Shown here piece after piece: positions 36,266 to 44,402 of a stretch of DNA of 64,000 nucleotides (the first letter of the stretch is position 1; the number at the start of each line of letters is the position of its first letter). The DNA comes from Parafrankia sp041008525. GTDB taxonomy: Bacteria; Actinomycetota; Actinomycetes; Frankiales; Frankiaceae. The notes under the pieces were generated by a model. It saw only the letters and a list, made by a program, of their open reading frames with translations. It was not told the origin of the DNA and made no database searches. The DNA lies in NCBI RefSeq assembly GCF_041008525.1, contig NZ_JBFLUG010000027.1, positions 1-64,000 on the forward strand, read 5' to 3'. Position numbers and translations under genes: made by a program.

Positions 36266-36371
36266 GTGAGACGCGGAGAGGGCAGGATTCGAACCTGCGT
36301 GGATCAGAGATCCTCCCAGACCGAAGCCCGGGCCCCGTTAGGCCGCTACGGAAACCTCTCCCAGAAACATG
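36266..36371. repeat. 106-base direct repeat, copy 1 (contains tRNA-like gene)
   Basis: Identical to 36422-36527, offset 156 bases. The repeat covers the whole tRNA-like gene plus about 9 bases on either side. A 14-base fragment at 36402-36415 matches the inside of the unit (36311-36324) and looks like a remnant of a third copy. Confidence 0.95.
36274..36361 (-). tRNA. Serine-type tRNA without anticodon, copy 1
   Basis: Read on the minus strand, this folds as a class II tRNA. Acceptor 36355-36361/36275-36281 (7 bp, GGAGAGG), D stem 36349-36352/36334-36337 with loop TAGCGGCCTAA, variable arm 36301-36305/36309-36313, T arm GCAGG-TTCGAAT-CCTGC, and G73 at 36274. CCA is not encoded. The long variable arm and G73 are serine features. 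The anticodon arm is replaced by a 7-bp stem (36326-36332 with 36315-36321, two G-U pairs) closed by a TTCG tetraloop flanked by C-G (36322-36325). No decodable anticodon remains. Seryl-tRNA synthetase ignores the anticodon, so charging is still possible. Confidence 0.85.
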
Positions 36372-36421
36372 GTGCCGATGGCGCCGATGGCGCGAAACAA
36401 CTCCTCCCAGACCGACTGACA

Positions 36422-36527
36422 GTGAGACGCGGAGAGGGCAGGATTCGAACCTGCGTGGATCAGAGATCCTCCCAGACCGAAGCCCGGGCCCCGTTAGGCC
36501 GCTACGGAAACCTCTCCCAGAAACATG
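36422..36527. repeat. 106-base direct repeat, copy 2 (contains tRNA-like gene)
   Basis: Second copy of the unit at 36266-36371, with no differences seen. Perfect identity shows that the duplication is recent or kept uniform, and makes a sequencing error in the odd anticodon arm unlikely. Confidence 0.95.
36430..36517 (-). tRNA. Serine-type tRNA without anticodon, copy 2
   Basis: Same fold and sequence as copy 1: acceptor 36511-36517/36431-36437, tetraloop TTCG complement at 36478-36481, G73 at 36430. It is the upstream gene of the pair on the minus strand; 68 bases separate the two RNAs and they may come from one transcript. Both are preceded by the same CATGTTTCTG segment. No clear promoter was identified upstream of 36527. 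Confidence 0.85.
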
Positions 36528-36739
36528 ATGCGGGTGGTGCTGGTGGTGTGCGGTGCAGTTCGTTTCTTGCAGTTCTTACTGTGCACCCTGCCTCTGATGT
36601 GCCACTGACGGCGGTCTGACGTCGTCCGCTGCTCGGGAGCGGCCGGTCGAGCCTGCACGAGGGTCGAACCCTGGCTGCGCTCCCCGCGCGTCACCCATAC
36701 TGATCCGTAGACCTCATCGCGGAGGGCGGGAAGCTCACC

Positions 36740-38311
36740 ATGCGGCCACCGACCGGCAACGAGATCCGTCCGACCGTGCCTGATCTGTTGGGGCGCTGTG
36801 CTCGGGAGTTCGGGTCCGCCGACTACCTTGTCTCGCTCACCGACCGGCTGACCTACGCCGAGGCGGAGGCGCGGTCCGCCCGGGCGGCCCGGTGGCTGCT
36901 CCACGAGGGTGTCGGCAAGGGCACCCGGGTCGGCCTGTTCTTCCCCAGCGGCGTCGAGTGGGCCGTCTGGTGGCTGGCGGTGAGCCGGATCGGGGCCGTG
37001 GCCGTTCCGTTCAGCACGCTGTACCAGCCGATGGAGATCGCCAAGGTCGCGCGGCTGGCCGATGTGCAGCTCATGGTCGCGCCGACGACGGTGCTGAGCA
37101 TCGACATCGCCGATCGGTTCGAGACGGCCTTCCCGGAACTGGCGGGGCAGCTCGCCGGGCAGCCGGCCGGTCAGCTCGAGCTGGCCGGCGCGCCGTATCT
37201 GCGGCGGATCGTGCTGACCGGGCCGACGGACCGAGGGTGGGCCACCCGCTGGGATGCGCGGGACCCGGCGATGGTGCGGGCCGAGCTGCTCGCCGCGGTG
37301 GAGACCGAGGTGACCCCGGCCGACCTGGCACTCATGGTCCACACCTCCGGATCGACCGCCGACCCGAAGGGCGTGCTGCACACCCACGGCACGCTGGTGC
37401 GGCAGACCTCCACCTGGCCGGCGGCGATCCGCGGGCTCACCGGCGTCGACCACAGGCCCCGCATCCTCTGCGCGATGCCGTTCTTCTGGATCGGCGGGAT
37501 CCTGGCCGCGACCGGCGCTCTGCACGAGCCCGTCGCGGTGCTGGTGCTGGCACGGCTGGAGGCCGGGGCGGCGCTCGACCTCGCCGAGCGGGAGCGTGCG
37601 AACGGCGTCGTCGGCTGGCCGGCGTTCACCCAGCAGCTGCGGCTGCACCCGTCCTTTCCCGACCGGGACCTGCGCAGCGCTCCCGCGCTCCGGGACGGAC
37701 CGGTGGATCTTTCGATGGCGGGCGTCCCGGACGGCCATCCGACTCACCGCAGCCTGACCGAGTCCGGCGGGAGCTTCGCGTTCACCGAGACCGCGATCGT
37801 CGACGCCGACGGCGCGCCGGTCCCGGACGGGACGGTCGGCGAGCTGCTCATCCGCGGCATCGGCGCGATGGCCGGCTACAACAAGCGCGAACGCTGGGAG
37901 GTCTTCGACGCGGACGGCTGGTACCACACCAGCGACCGCGTCTACCGGAGGACGGCCGACCCTCGGCTCTTCTACGTCGGCCGGGACAGCGAACTGATCA
38001 AGGTCGCCGGGTCGAACGTGTCACCGCGCGAGGTCGAGGCCGTCCTTGAGGAGTTTCCCGAGGTGGCGCACTGCATCGTGACCGGCGTCGAGCACCCTGG
38101 CCGCGGGGAGGAGGTGTGCGCGGTCATCGTCCCGGCCACGGCGGGCATCGACGTGGCCGCTCTCACCGCCCGCGCCCGCGCCCGGCTGTCGAGCTACAAG
38201 GTCCCGACCCGGTGGATCGTCGCCGCGGACGACGAGGTACCCGCCCTGCCGAGTGGCAAGCCGGACCGCCGGGGCCTCCGCTCCCTGATCAGGGATGGCC
38301 GGTTGGCGTAG
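36740..38311 (+). CDS. AMP-dependent acyl-CoA synthetase/ligase
   Basis: A 523-residue ANL-superfamily enzyme with the P-loop LMVHTSGSTADPKGVLHTHG, FWIGGILAATGAL, a YHTSDR segment and C-terminal VAGSNVSPREVEAVL. It forms an acyl- or aryl-CoA; the substrate is unknown. It starts 212 bases right of the tRNA repeats in the opposite direction and may be the last gene linked to the cluster or the first gene outside it. The C-terminal lysine region reads LPSGKPDRRGLR, so the motif is conserved. Confidence 0.88.
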   Translation: MRPPTGNEIRPTVPDLLGRCAREFGSADYLVSLTDRLTYAEAEARSARAARWLLHEGVGKGTRVGLFFPSGVEWAVWWLAVSRIGAVAVPFSTLYQPMEIAKVARLADVQLMVAPTTVLSIDIADRFETAFPELAGQLAGQPAGQLELAGAPYLRRIVLTGPTDRGWATRWDARDPAMVRAELLAAVETEVTPADLALMVHTSGSTADPKGVLHTHGTLVRQTSTWPAAIRGLTGVDHRPRILCAMPFFWIGGILAATGALHEPVAVLVLARLEAGAALDLAERERANGVVGWPAFTQQLRLHPSFPDRDLRSAPALRDGPVDLSMAGVPDGHPTHRSLTESGGSFAFTETAIVDADGAPVPDGTVGELLIRGIGAMAGYNKRERWEVFDADGWYHTSDRVYRRTADPRLFYVGRDSELIKVAGSNVSPREVEAVLEEFPEVAHCIVTGVEHPGRGEEVCAVIVPATAGIDVAALTARARARLSSYKVPTRWIVAADDEVPALPSGKPDRRGLRSLIRDGRLA

Positions 38312-38476
38312 ACGCGCCTCGGCACGGCGTGGCGAGGACAGCCGCCTCGGGGTGGCAGCATGCGGGTCAAGGCGCCGGGTGGCACGTGGAATCCGAAGAG
38401 GATTCGTCTCGTGGTGACCACGGGCCAGCTCGTATGCAGGCTGTCGCGCAGCCGTCGACCTTGCCCGAGGGGAAGA

Positions 38477-39811
38477 ATGTCGCGATTCCTGTTCGCCACA
38501 ATCCCGGCCGTCGGCCACACCGTGCCCGCGCTGCCCATTGCCCGTGCCCTGGTCGAACGCGGTCATACCGTGCGCTGGTACACCGGCGCCGCCTTCGAGG
38601 GGAAGATCGCCGCGGCCGGTGCGCGATTCCGCCCGATCACGGACCCGGCCTTCGACTACAGCCTCGTGGGGCTGGATCAGCACTTCCCGCGGCGCCGGGC
38701 ACTGTCCGGGCTGAAGAAGCTGCGGTTCGACCTGGTTCAGGCGCTTGCGAAGCCGGCGCCGAACCAGGTACAGGACCTGACGGCGCTGTTGCGGGAGGAG
38801 CCGGCTGACGCGGTGGTCACCGACACCGCGTTCATCGGCGGGATACTCCTGCAGGAACTGGGCGGGCCGCCGCTGGCCGGATTCGGCATCAGCGTCCTGC
38901 CCTTCCCCAGCAGGGATCTCGCCCCCTTCGGCACGGGACTGGCGCCGGCCACCGGCCCACCGGGCCGGCTGCGCAACAGGATGCTGGACGGTTTCACGCG
39001 CCAGGCGGTGTATCGGCCGGTGACCGCCGAGATCAACCGGACCCGGCGGGTGTTCGGCCTTCCCGCGGCGACCGGAACGATTTTCTCCTACCCGCTGGCC
39101 ACCGCGCTCTATCTGCAGTTCAGTCCGCCCGGCTTCGAGTACGACGTCTCGGACCTGCCAGGTCAGGTCGCGTTCGTCGGGCCGCCGCGCCCGGCGGTCG
39201 ACCCCGGGTGGCGGCCGCCGTCCTGGTGGGACGAGCTCTCCGGGCGCCGGGTCGTTCTCATCAACCAGGGAACGATCGCCACCGATGCCGATCAGCTGAT
39301 TCGACCGGCGCTGGCCGGGCTCGCGGGCGAGGACGTTCTCGTCGTCGCGGTCACCGGGGGTGGCGACCCGGCGGAGCTTGGGCCGCTGCCGGCCAATGCG
39401 CGGGTGGAGCGGTTCATCCCGTTCGACCAGCTGCTCCCGTGGGTCGACGTGTTCGTCACCAACGGGGGCTACGGCGGTGTGCAGCTCGCGCTCTCGCACG
39501 GCGTCCCCATGGTCGGCGCGGGCCGAACCGAGGACAAGATCGAGGTCACCGCCCGGATTGCCGCCTCCGGCGTCGGGGTGAACCTGCGCACGCAGACCCC
39601 GAAGCCGGCAGCGGTCCGGGCAGCTGTCGTGGCGGTTCTCGGCGACTCCCGGTACGCCGCCGCCGCGCGCCGGATGCAGGCCGAGATCGCGCAGGCAGGA
39701 CGCGAGACCCGGGCGGCCGAGCTGCTCGAGCAGCTCGCCGACGGATCGGCGCCGAGGCGGTCCGTGCCCCGTCAGGGACGACGGTCGATCGACCCCGCGC
39801 GAAGCCAGTAG
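38477..39811 (+). CDS. UGT-type glycosyltransferase (macrolide-glycosyltransferase family)
   Basis: A 444-residue GT-B enzyme. The N-terminal acceptor domain begins FLFATIPAVGHTVPALPIAR and the C-terminal donor domain carries FVTNGGYGGVQLALSHGVPM, where the usual TH-GG motif has Asn for His. ATG 38477 has GAGGGGA upstream; the open frame extends further to 38360 with little support. The acceptor is unknown. It is followed by a very strong terminator at 40035-40073. Confidence 0.88.
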   Translation: MSRFLFATIPAVGHTVPALPIARALVERGHTVRWYTGAAFEGKIAAAGARFRPITDPAFDYSLVGLDQHFPRRRALSGLKKLRFDLVQALAKPAPNQVQDLTALLREEPADAVVTDTAFIGGILLQELGGPPLAGFGISVLPFPSRDLAPFGTGLAPATGPPGRLRNRMLDGFTRQAVYRPVTAEINRTRRVFGLPAATGTIFSYPLATALYLQFSPPGFEYDVSDLPGQVAFVGPPRPAVDPGWRPPSWWDELSGRRVVLINQGTIATDADQLIRPALAGLAGEDVLVVAVTGGGDPAELGPLPANARVERFIPFDQLLPWVDVFVTNGGYGGVQLALSHGVPMVGAGRTEDKIEVTARIAASGVGVNLRTQTPKPAAVRAAVVAVLGDSRYAAAARRMQAEIAQAGRETRAAELLEQLADGSAPRRSVPRQGRRSIDPARSQ

Positions 39812-40034
39812 CTCGGGGTCCGGGCCTTCACCCTGGACGCCCCGACCAGCACACACGCTGCTCGGGTCCCGCGTGGTGTTCGACGACGGCCGGCGCGATC
39901 GCCACTACTCCGTCGAGCTCGCCAACCCCCGACCGGCTGAGCGGAGCGGGTCAGCGCGGGGCGGCGCCAGCCGGGCCAGCCCGCGGCGCGGGTGCATCGA
40001 GCGGAGCTCTGGTGGTGCATCAGGCCCGGTGATC

Positions 40035-40073
40035 GGGGCGGCCAGGCGGTGATCGGCACCGTCTGGCCGCCCC
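40035..40073. terminator. Bidirectional hairpin terminator
   Basis: A 17-bp stem (11 perfect outer pairs 40035-40045/40063-40073, one G-T and five inner pairs) with a 5-base loop lies between the convergent glycosyltransferase and MmpL genes. Confidence 0.8.
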
Positions 40074-40083
40074 GGTGTGGTTC

Positions 40084-42498
40084 TCAGGAGCGGGCCGTCT
40101 CCCGGTCCTGGCCGGGCTGGCCGTCGTCGGAGGGGCCGGGGTTCTCGTCCGACGCGGTCGCCCCGTCCGGCGTGGTTGATGTCTCCTGCGTGGTTTCCGC
40201 GTCCGGCGTGGTTGATGTCTCCTGCGTGGTTTCCGCGTCCGGCGTGGCGGCCGTGGCGGCCGTGGCCGGCGCGGTGCCCGTGCTCTGGGCGGGAACGGCG
40301 CCGTGGGTGACGGGCTCCTCGGCCGGTTCGACCGAGACGTGCGGGATGATGCGGTCCAGCCACTTCGGCAGGTACCAGTTCGACTTTCCGACCAGGTGCA
40401 TCACTGACGGCACGAGCATGGTCCGCAGCACGAACGCGTCGAGGAACACGGCGGCGGCGAGCCCGGTACCGAATATCTTGATCGCACGGCCGGGGCTGAT
40501 CACGAACCCGAGGAAGACGGCGATCATGATGATCGCGGCGGCGGTGATGATGCCGCCGGTCTCAGCCTGGCCGACCGTCACCGACCGCTTGTTGTCGCGG
40601 GTGTGGATCCATTCCTCGTGCATACGGCTGACCAGGAAGACCTGGTAGTCCATGGACAGGCCGAACAGGATGGCGAACAGCATGACCGGCATCCAGGCGT
40701 CGAGCGGACCACCCGGCCCGGCGCCCAGGGGCTCGGAGAGCCAGCCCCACTGGAAAATCACCACCGACAGGCCGAACGAACCGGCCGCCGCCAGCAGGTT
40801 CATCACCGCGGCGGTCAGCGGGATCACCAGGCTGCGGAACGCGATGAGCAGCAGGACGAACGACAGGCCGACGACGACCGCGATGAACAGCGGCATCTTC
40901 CGGGCGAGCACGCTGGCGAAGTCGACGTTGATCGCCGTCTCGCCGTAGGCGTAGATCTGGTTCGGCGTCCCCTCATACAACGGGGGCAGCACGGACGACC
41001 GCAGGTGCCGCACGAGTTCGTAGGTCTTCTCCGACTGCGGTGACGTAGTCGTCTTGAACGTCACGAAGGCGACGTTCTCCGCCAACGGCACGGGCGCCAC
41101 GCTGGCCGGGTCGATGCCCGGGGTGTCGGACAGCGTGTCGGACACGCGCTGCAGGTAGCCCTCGTCCTGGGCGCCCGGGCCGCTCACGACTGCTTCCAGC
41201 GCGGAGTTGTAGCCGACCCCGAAATCGTCGGAGATCAGGTCGTAGCCGGCGCGGGTGGTGGCGCTCTTCGGGTCGCTGCCCTGGTCGCTGGCACCGAGCT
41301 GCAGAACGAAGATCGGCAGGCCGATCGCGATCATGATCACGCCCGAGACGACCGCGACGCCGATGCGCTGCCGGGCGACGAAGTTCGACCAGCGGGCCCA
41401 TCCCCCGACCTGCTGGTCGCCGATGTACTCGCCGGCCCGCACCGCGGCCCGCTGCCGGCGCGGCAGCACCTTCAGGCCGAACAGGCTGAGCAGGGCCGGC
41501 AGCAGGGTGAGCGAGGCGATCATGGTGAGGCCGACCGCGAGCGCGGTCGCCACCGCCATGCCGTTGAAGAAGCTCACCCCGAGCGCGATGAGGCCGAGGA
41601 TCGCGATGCACACGGTCGTGCCGGCGAACAGCACGGCCCGGCCGGAGGTGTTGATCGCGTTCACGATCGACTCCGAAACGGGCATGCCACGCCGCAGGTT
41701 GCGGCGGTGCCGCGTGACGATGAACAGCGCGTAGTCCACGCCGACACCGATCACCATCAGTTCGGCCAGGTACGGGGTGATGTTGGAGACGTTGATGGCG
41801 TGACTGAGGATGTAGATCGCGCCGAGGCCGCTGATGAGCGCGACAAGCGCGGTGGCCAACGGCAGGACGGTGGCCGCCACGGTGCGGAACACCAGCGCCA
41901 GGATGACGAGCGCGGCACCGAAGCCGATGAGGACCGACAGGCCCGATCCCTCGCTCTGCCCGATGCCGGTGAAGGCGTTTCCGGTGAACTCGACCTGAAG
42001 GTCGTCACTACGCAGTTCAACCAGCTGGTCGTAGACGTTCGTGAACAGCTCGATGTCGTAGTGGTCGCTCTCCCAGGTGATGCTCACCAGCGCCGTGGTG
42101 GAGCCGCGCGCGCTGTTGAGCAGCTGCGGGTTCCCCGGCGCCGCGGCACCGTTGTTTGCGCAATCAATCGACGCCCACGGAGATGTGATAAGCGCCACAT
42201 GGTTACCCGAGTCACATACCCCGGTAAGCGCCGATTCCAACCCCTCGGGAGCCTCGGTGAACGCCCCGTCCCGGTTCTTGAGCACGACGGTGCCCGTGGC
42301 GCCGTTCTGGTTGTTCAGGCCGGCGCCCTCGAGCAGGTCGGCCACGGACGCGGTCTCGGTGTCCGGCAGGCTGAAGGTGTCACGGTACGAGGCTCCGCCC
42401 ATCGCGCTGGCGATACCCTGCGCCGCGACGATGAAGGCGATCCAGCCAACGACGACCAGCCATCGGCGCCGGACAGCGAATTCGGCGATCCGTTTCAT
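40084..42498 (-). CDS. MMPL/RND-family membrane transporter
   Basis: An 804-residue MmpL-type protein with two six-helix RND halves separated by large extracytoplasmic loops. Family features are GVDYALFIVTRHRRNLRRGM, the second-half MDYQVFLVSRMHEEW and GGIITAAAIIMIAVFLGFV. MmpL proteins export lipids and lipid-like metabolites across the membrane, powered by protons. The last 65 residues are a Thr/Glu-rich cytoplasmic tail encoded by a 36-base tandem repeat. It could export the lipid-like cluster product, but its distance and the intervening terminator make this uncertain. Confidence 0.93.
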   Translation of the reverse strand: MKRIAEFAVRRRWLVVVGWIAFIVAAQGIASAMGGASYRDTFSLPDTETASVADLLEGAGLNNQNGATGTVVLKNRDGAFTEAPEGLESALTGVCDSGNHVALITSPWASIDCANNGAAAPGNPQLLNSARGSTTALVSITWESDHYDIELFTNVYDQLVELRSDDLQVEFTGNAFTGIGQSEGSGLSVLIGFGAALVILALVFRTVAATVLPLATALVALISGLGAIYILSHAINVSNITPYLAELMVIGVGVDYALFIVTRHRRNLRRGMPVSESIVNAINTSGRAVLFAGTTVCIAILGLIALGVSFFNGMAVATALAVGLTMIASLTLLPALLSLFGLKVLPRRQRAAVRAGEYIGDQQVGGWARWSNFVARQRIGVAVVSGVIMIAIGLPIFVLQLGASDQGSDPKSATTRAGYDLISDDFGVGYNSALEAVVSGPGAQDEGYLQRVSDTLSDTPGIDPASVAPVPLAENVAFVTFKTTTSPQSEKTYELVRHLRSSVLPPLYEGTPNQIYAYGETAINVDFASVLARKMPLFIAVVVGLSFVLLLIAFRSLVIPLTAAVMNLLAAAGSFGLSVVIFQWGWLSEPLGAGPGGPLDAWMPVMLFAILFGLSMDYQVFLVSRMHEEWIHTRDNKRSVTVGQAETGGIITAAAIIMIAVFLGFVISPGRAIKIFGTGLAAAVFLDAFVLRTMLVPSVMHLVGKSNWYLPKWLDRIIPHVSVEPAEEPVTHGAVPAQSTGTAPATAATAATPDAETTQETSTTPDAETTQETSTTPDGATASDENPGPSDDGQPGQDRETARS
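40165..40247. repeat. 36-base tandem repeat in the MMPL tail
   Basis: Two perfect 36-base copies (40165-40200, 40201-40236) and an 11-base partial third encode a repeated TTPDAETTQETS segment. In-frame length variation between strains is likely. Confidence 0.9.
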
Positions 42499-42791
42499 CA
42501 GTTCTCCTGCCCACTATCCGGCATCCGGTGAAAGACCTGGCACCGGCGATCAGATCCGAGTGGCCCTTAGCCTTGCACACGCTTCCAGACGGCCAGTATG
42601 CGGATGGGGCAATGCGATCAGGCACCTGAGTAGCCGAAACGCGACGAGCGTCGCGTACCCGACAGGGCGGGCCACTTTCTGCGACGCGGCGCCACGCTCG
42701 GCAGCGAGATGGGCCGCCCGGTCGTCCGCGATTGACGCGCCGTGCGGCCACCCTCCCGCGATGTCAGGGTTTGCGCGGAGATCCGATCAGC

Positions 42792-44258
42792 TCAGCTCAG
42801 CGGCAGGATCCGGACGATCCGCAGGGATGTCGCTGACGCGCCCGCGGCGGGGAAGGCCACGCTGCCGTCGGCATAGTCCTTGGCCTCCACGTAGGTGTGA
42901 TCCGGCACCGCGATCGTGAACTGGCCACCCACGGTGGTGCCGGTGGTGGCGTCGAAGACCTGGGCGGCGGTCGAGGAGCCGGACCGCCAGGTGAGCAGCA
43001 TCCTCCCCGCCCCGTAGGTGACCAGGTGCGAGTGCTGGCTGCGGGCGGCGGTCACCACCGTCCGGTCGGACGCGCCCGTGGAGAAGTGCTCCAGCCGCAC
43101 CTGGTTGCCGTTGCTCCAGGCCGTCCAGTAGCCCACGTCGCCGGCCAGCACGATGTTGCCGCCGAACAGCGTCCCGTCGCAGACTCCGGCGACGACGGTC
43201 TGGCGGGTGTCGGGCCGGGCGATGCGGCAGTTGTTGTCCGTCGCGCAGACCATCGCGAAGTGGCCGGTGCGGTCGTCCCAGACAAGGTGGGAGTCCCAGG
43301 CGTGGCTGCAGCCCCACTCGAAGCTGTCGTGCCCGGAGACCAGGGCGCCGGTGGTGGCGTTGACGACCTGCATCCGGTCGCCCTCGTGGATGTCGACGCA
43401 GGCGCCGTTCGCCACGGTGATCGCGGCCTCGAAGTAGGCGGCGTAGTTGGTGCCGTCGAAGGACAGGGTGCCGTGGTGGTTGTACCACCAGACGAACAGG
43501 GCGCCGGGGTCGTAGCCGCCCCGGCTGGCGCTCAGGTTGGTGACCTGGCGTTCCCAGACCTGCCGGCCGGTGTTGTCCAGGCGGACCATCCACATCGTCC
43601 TGGTCGGGCTGGACGTCCCGCCGCACAGCTGGCCGCTGCCCTGCGGGCCGGGACGGGTCAGCAGGACCACCACCCCGTCCGCGTCGGCCCGGACGTCCTG
43701 CAGGTCGACGGCGTCGAGCGCGACGGGGGTGCCGACCAGCTGGTCGGCGCAGTCGAGCCGGCCCAGGCGGACCTTCGCGTCGGTGCCGAGCCAGGCCAGC
43801 CACGACCCGCCCGGCGCCGCGGCGATCGCGGCCGGCAGCGGGTCGGTGTCGCCCTGCCGCGCGAAGCTGACCACCGGCGATCCCAGGCTCACCTCGGTGA
43901 TCCGCGTTGCCGGCGCGGCCCCTGCCGCCCGCCCGCAGGCGCCGGACACCGGCCCGGCCGGACCCGCGGTCCGCGTGGGCGTCGGAGTGCCCGCCGCGGT
44001 GGGCGAGGACGACGGCGTCGTCGGACGGACCGTCGGCGAGGCGGGCGGGGTGCCGGTCGGGTTGCCGGTCGGGTTGCCGGTCGGGCCGGCAGGCGGCTGC
44101 GACGGCGAGGCCGGCGGCGCCGAGGGCGAGGCCGGCGGGGTTGTGCCCGTGCCCCCTCCCCCGCCGGAGCCGACGGGGGCGCAGCCACCACCGATCGCGG
44201 CGACGGCGACGGCGACGGCCACCAGCACCGACCTGCGGACCGCTTGTGTCAACGACAT
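42792..44258 (-). CDS. Secreted lipoprotein, PQQ/beta-propeller-like, unknown
   Basis: About 488 residues. A signal peptide (SLTQAVRRSVLVAVAVAVAA) ends in a lipobox IGGGC, so the protein should be lipid-anchored outside the membrane. A Pro/Thr/Ser-rich linker (about 30-90, with PTGNPTGNPTG repeats) leads into a region of repeated Trp/Asp/Gly-containing strands consistent with a beta-propeller (for example MVRLDNTGRQVWERQV, FVWWYNHHGTLSFDGTNY). Cysteines are frequent and may form disulfides. ATG 44258 is chosen because it gives a proper signal peptide; the open frame extends further. No enzymatic motif was recognised. Confidence 0.75.
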   Translation of the reverse strand: MSLTQAVRRSVLVAVAVAVAAIGGGCAPVGSGGGGGTGTTPPASPSAPPASPSQPPAGPTGNPTGNPTGTPPASPTVRPTTPSSSPTAAGTPTPTRTAGPAGPVSGACGRAAGAAPATRITEVSLGSPVVSFARQGDTDPLPAAIAAAPGGSWLAWLGTDAKVRLGRLDCADQLVGTPVALDAVDLQDVRADADGVVVLLTRPGPQGSGQLCGGTSSPTRTMWMVRLDNTGRQVWERQVTNLSASRGGYDPGALFVWWYNHHGTLSFDGTNYAAYFEAAITVANGACVDIHEGDRMQVVNATTGALVSGHDSFEWGCSHAWDSHLVWDDRTGHFAMVCATDNNCRIARPDTRQTVVAGVCDGTLFGGNIVLAGDVGYWTAWSNGNQVRLEHFSTGASDRTVVTAARSQHSHLVTYGAGRMLLTWRSGSSTAAQVFDATTGTTVGGQFTIAVPDHTYVEAKDYADGSVAFPAAGASATSLRIVRILPLS

Positions 44259-44402
44259 GTGTTGAGCTCTCCGTCGAATCGGGTCCCCTCCCGCGGTCAA
44301 GTCGCTTCGTGACCGTGATCGGTTGCCCGGCCCGGCGGAATTGTCCAAGTGGCGATGTTGTTGGCGCCGCTGACTGTCCAGGGCGAGGAAAGGCGATGCA
44401 CC

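Noticed and set aside
36274..36361. Interpretation as a normal tRNA with an 8-base anticodon loop (possible anticodons TTC or TCG)
   Set aside because: Pairing extends two further base pairs to a C-UUCG-G tetraloop, and U33 and a purine 37 in proper register are lacking, so no anticodon fits.
36082..36528. Open frame coding a repeated RRGEGRIRTCVDQ-like peptide over the tRNA repeats
   Set aside because: The repeat is explained by two tRNA-like genes on the other strand; the peptide pattern is only their translation.
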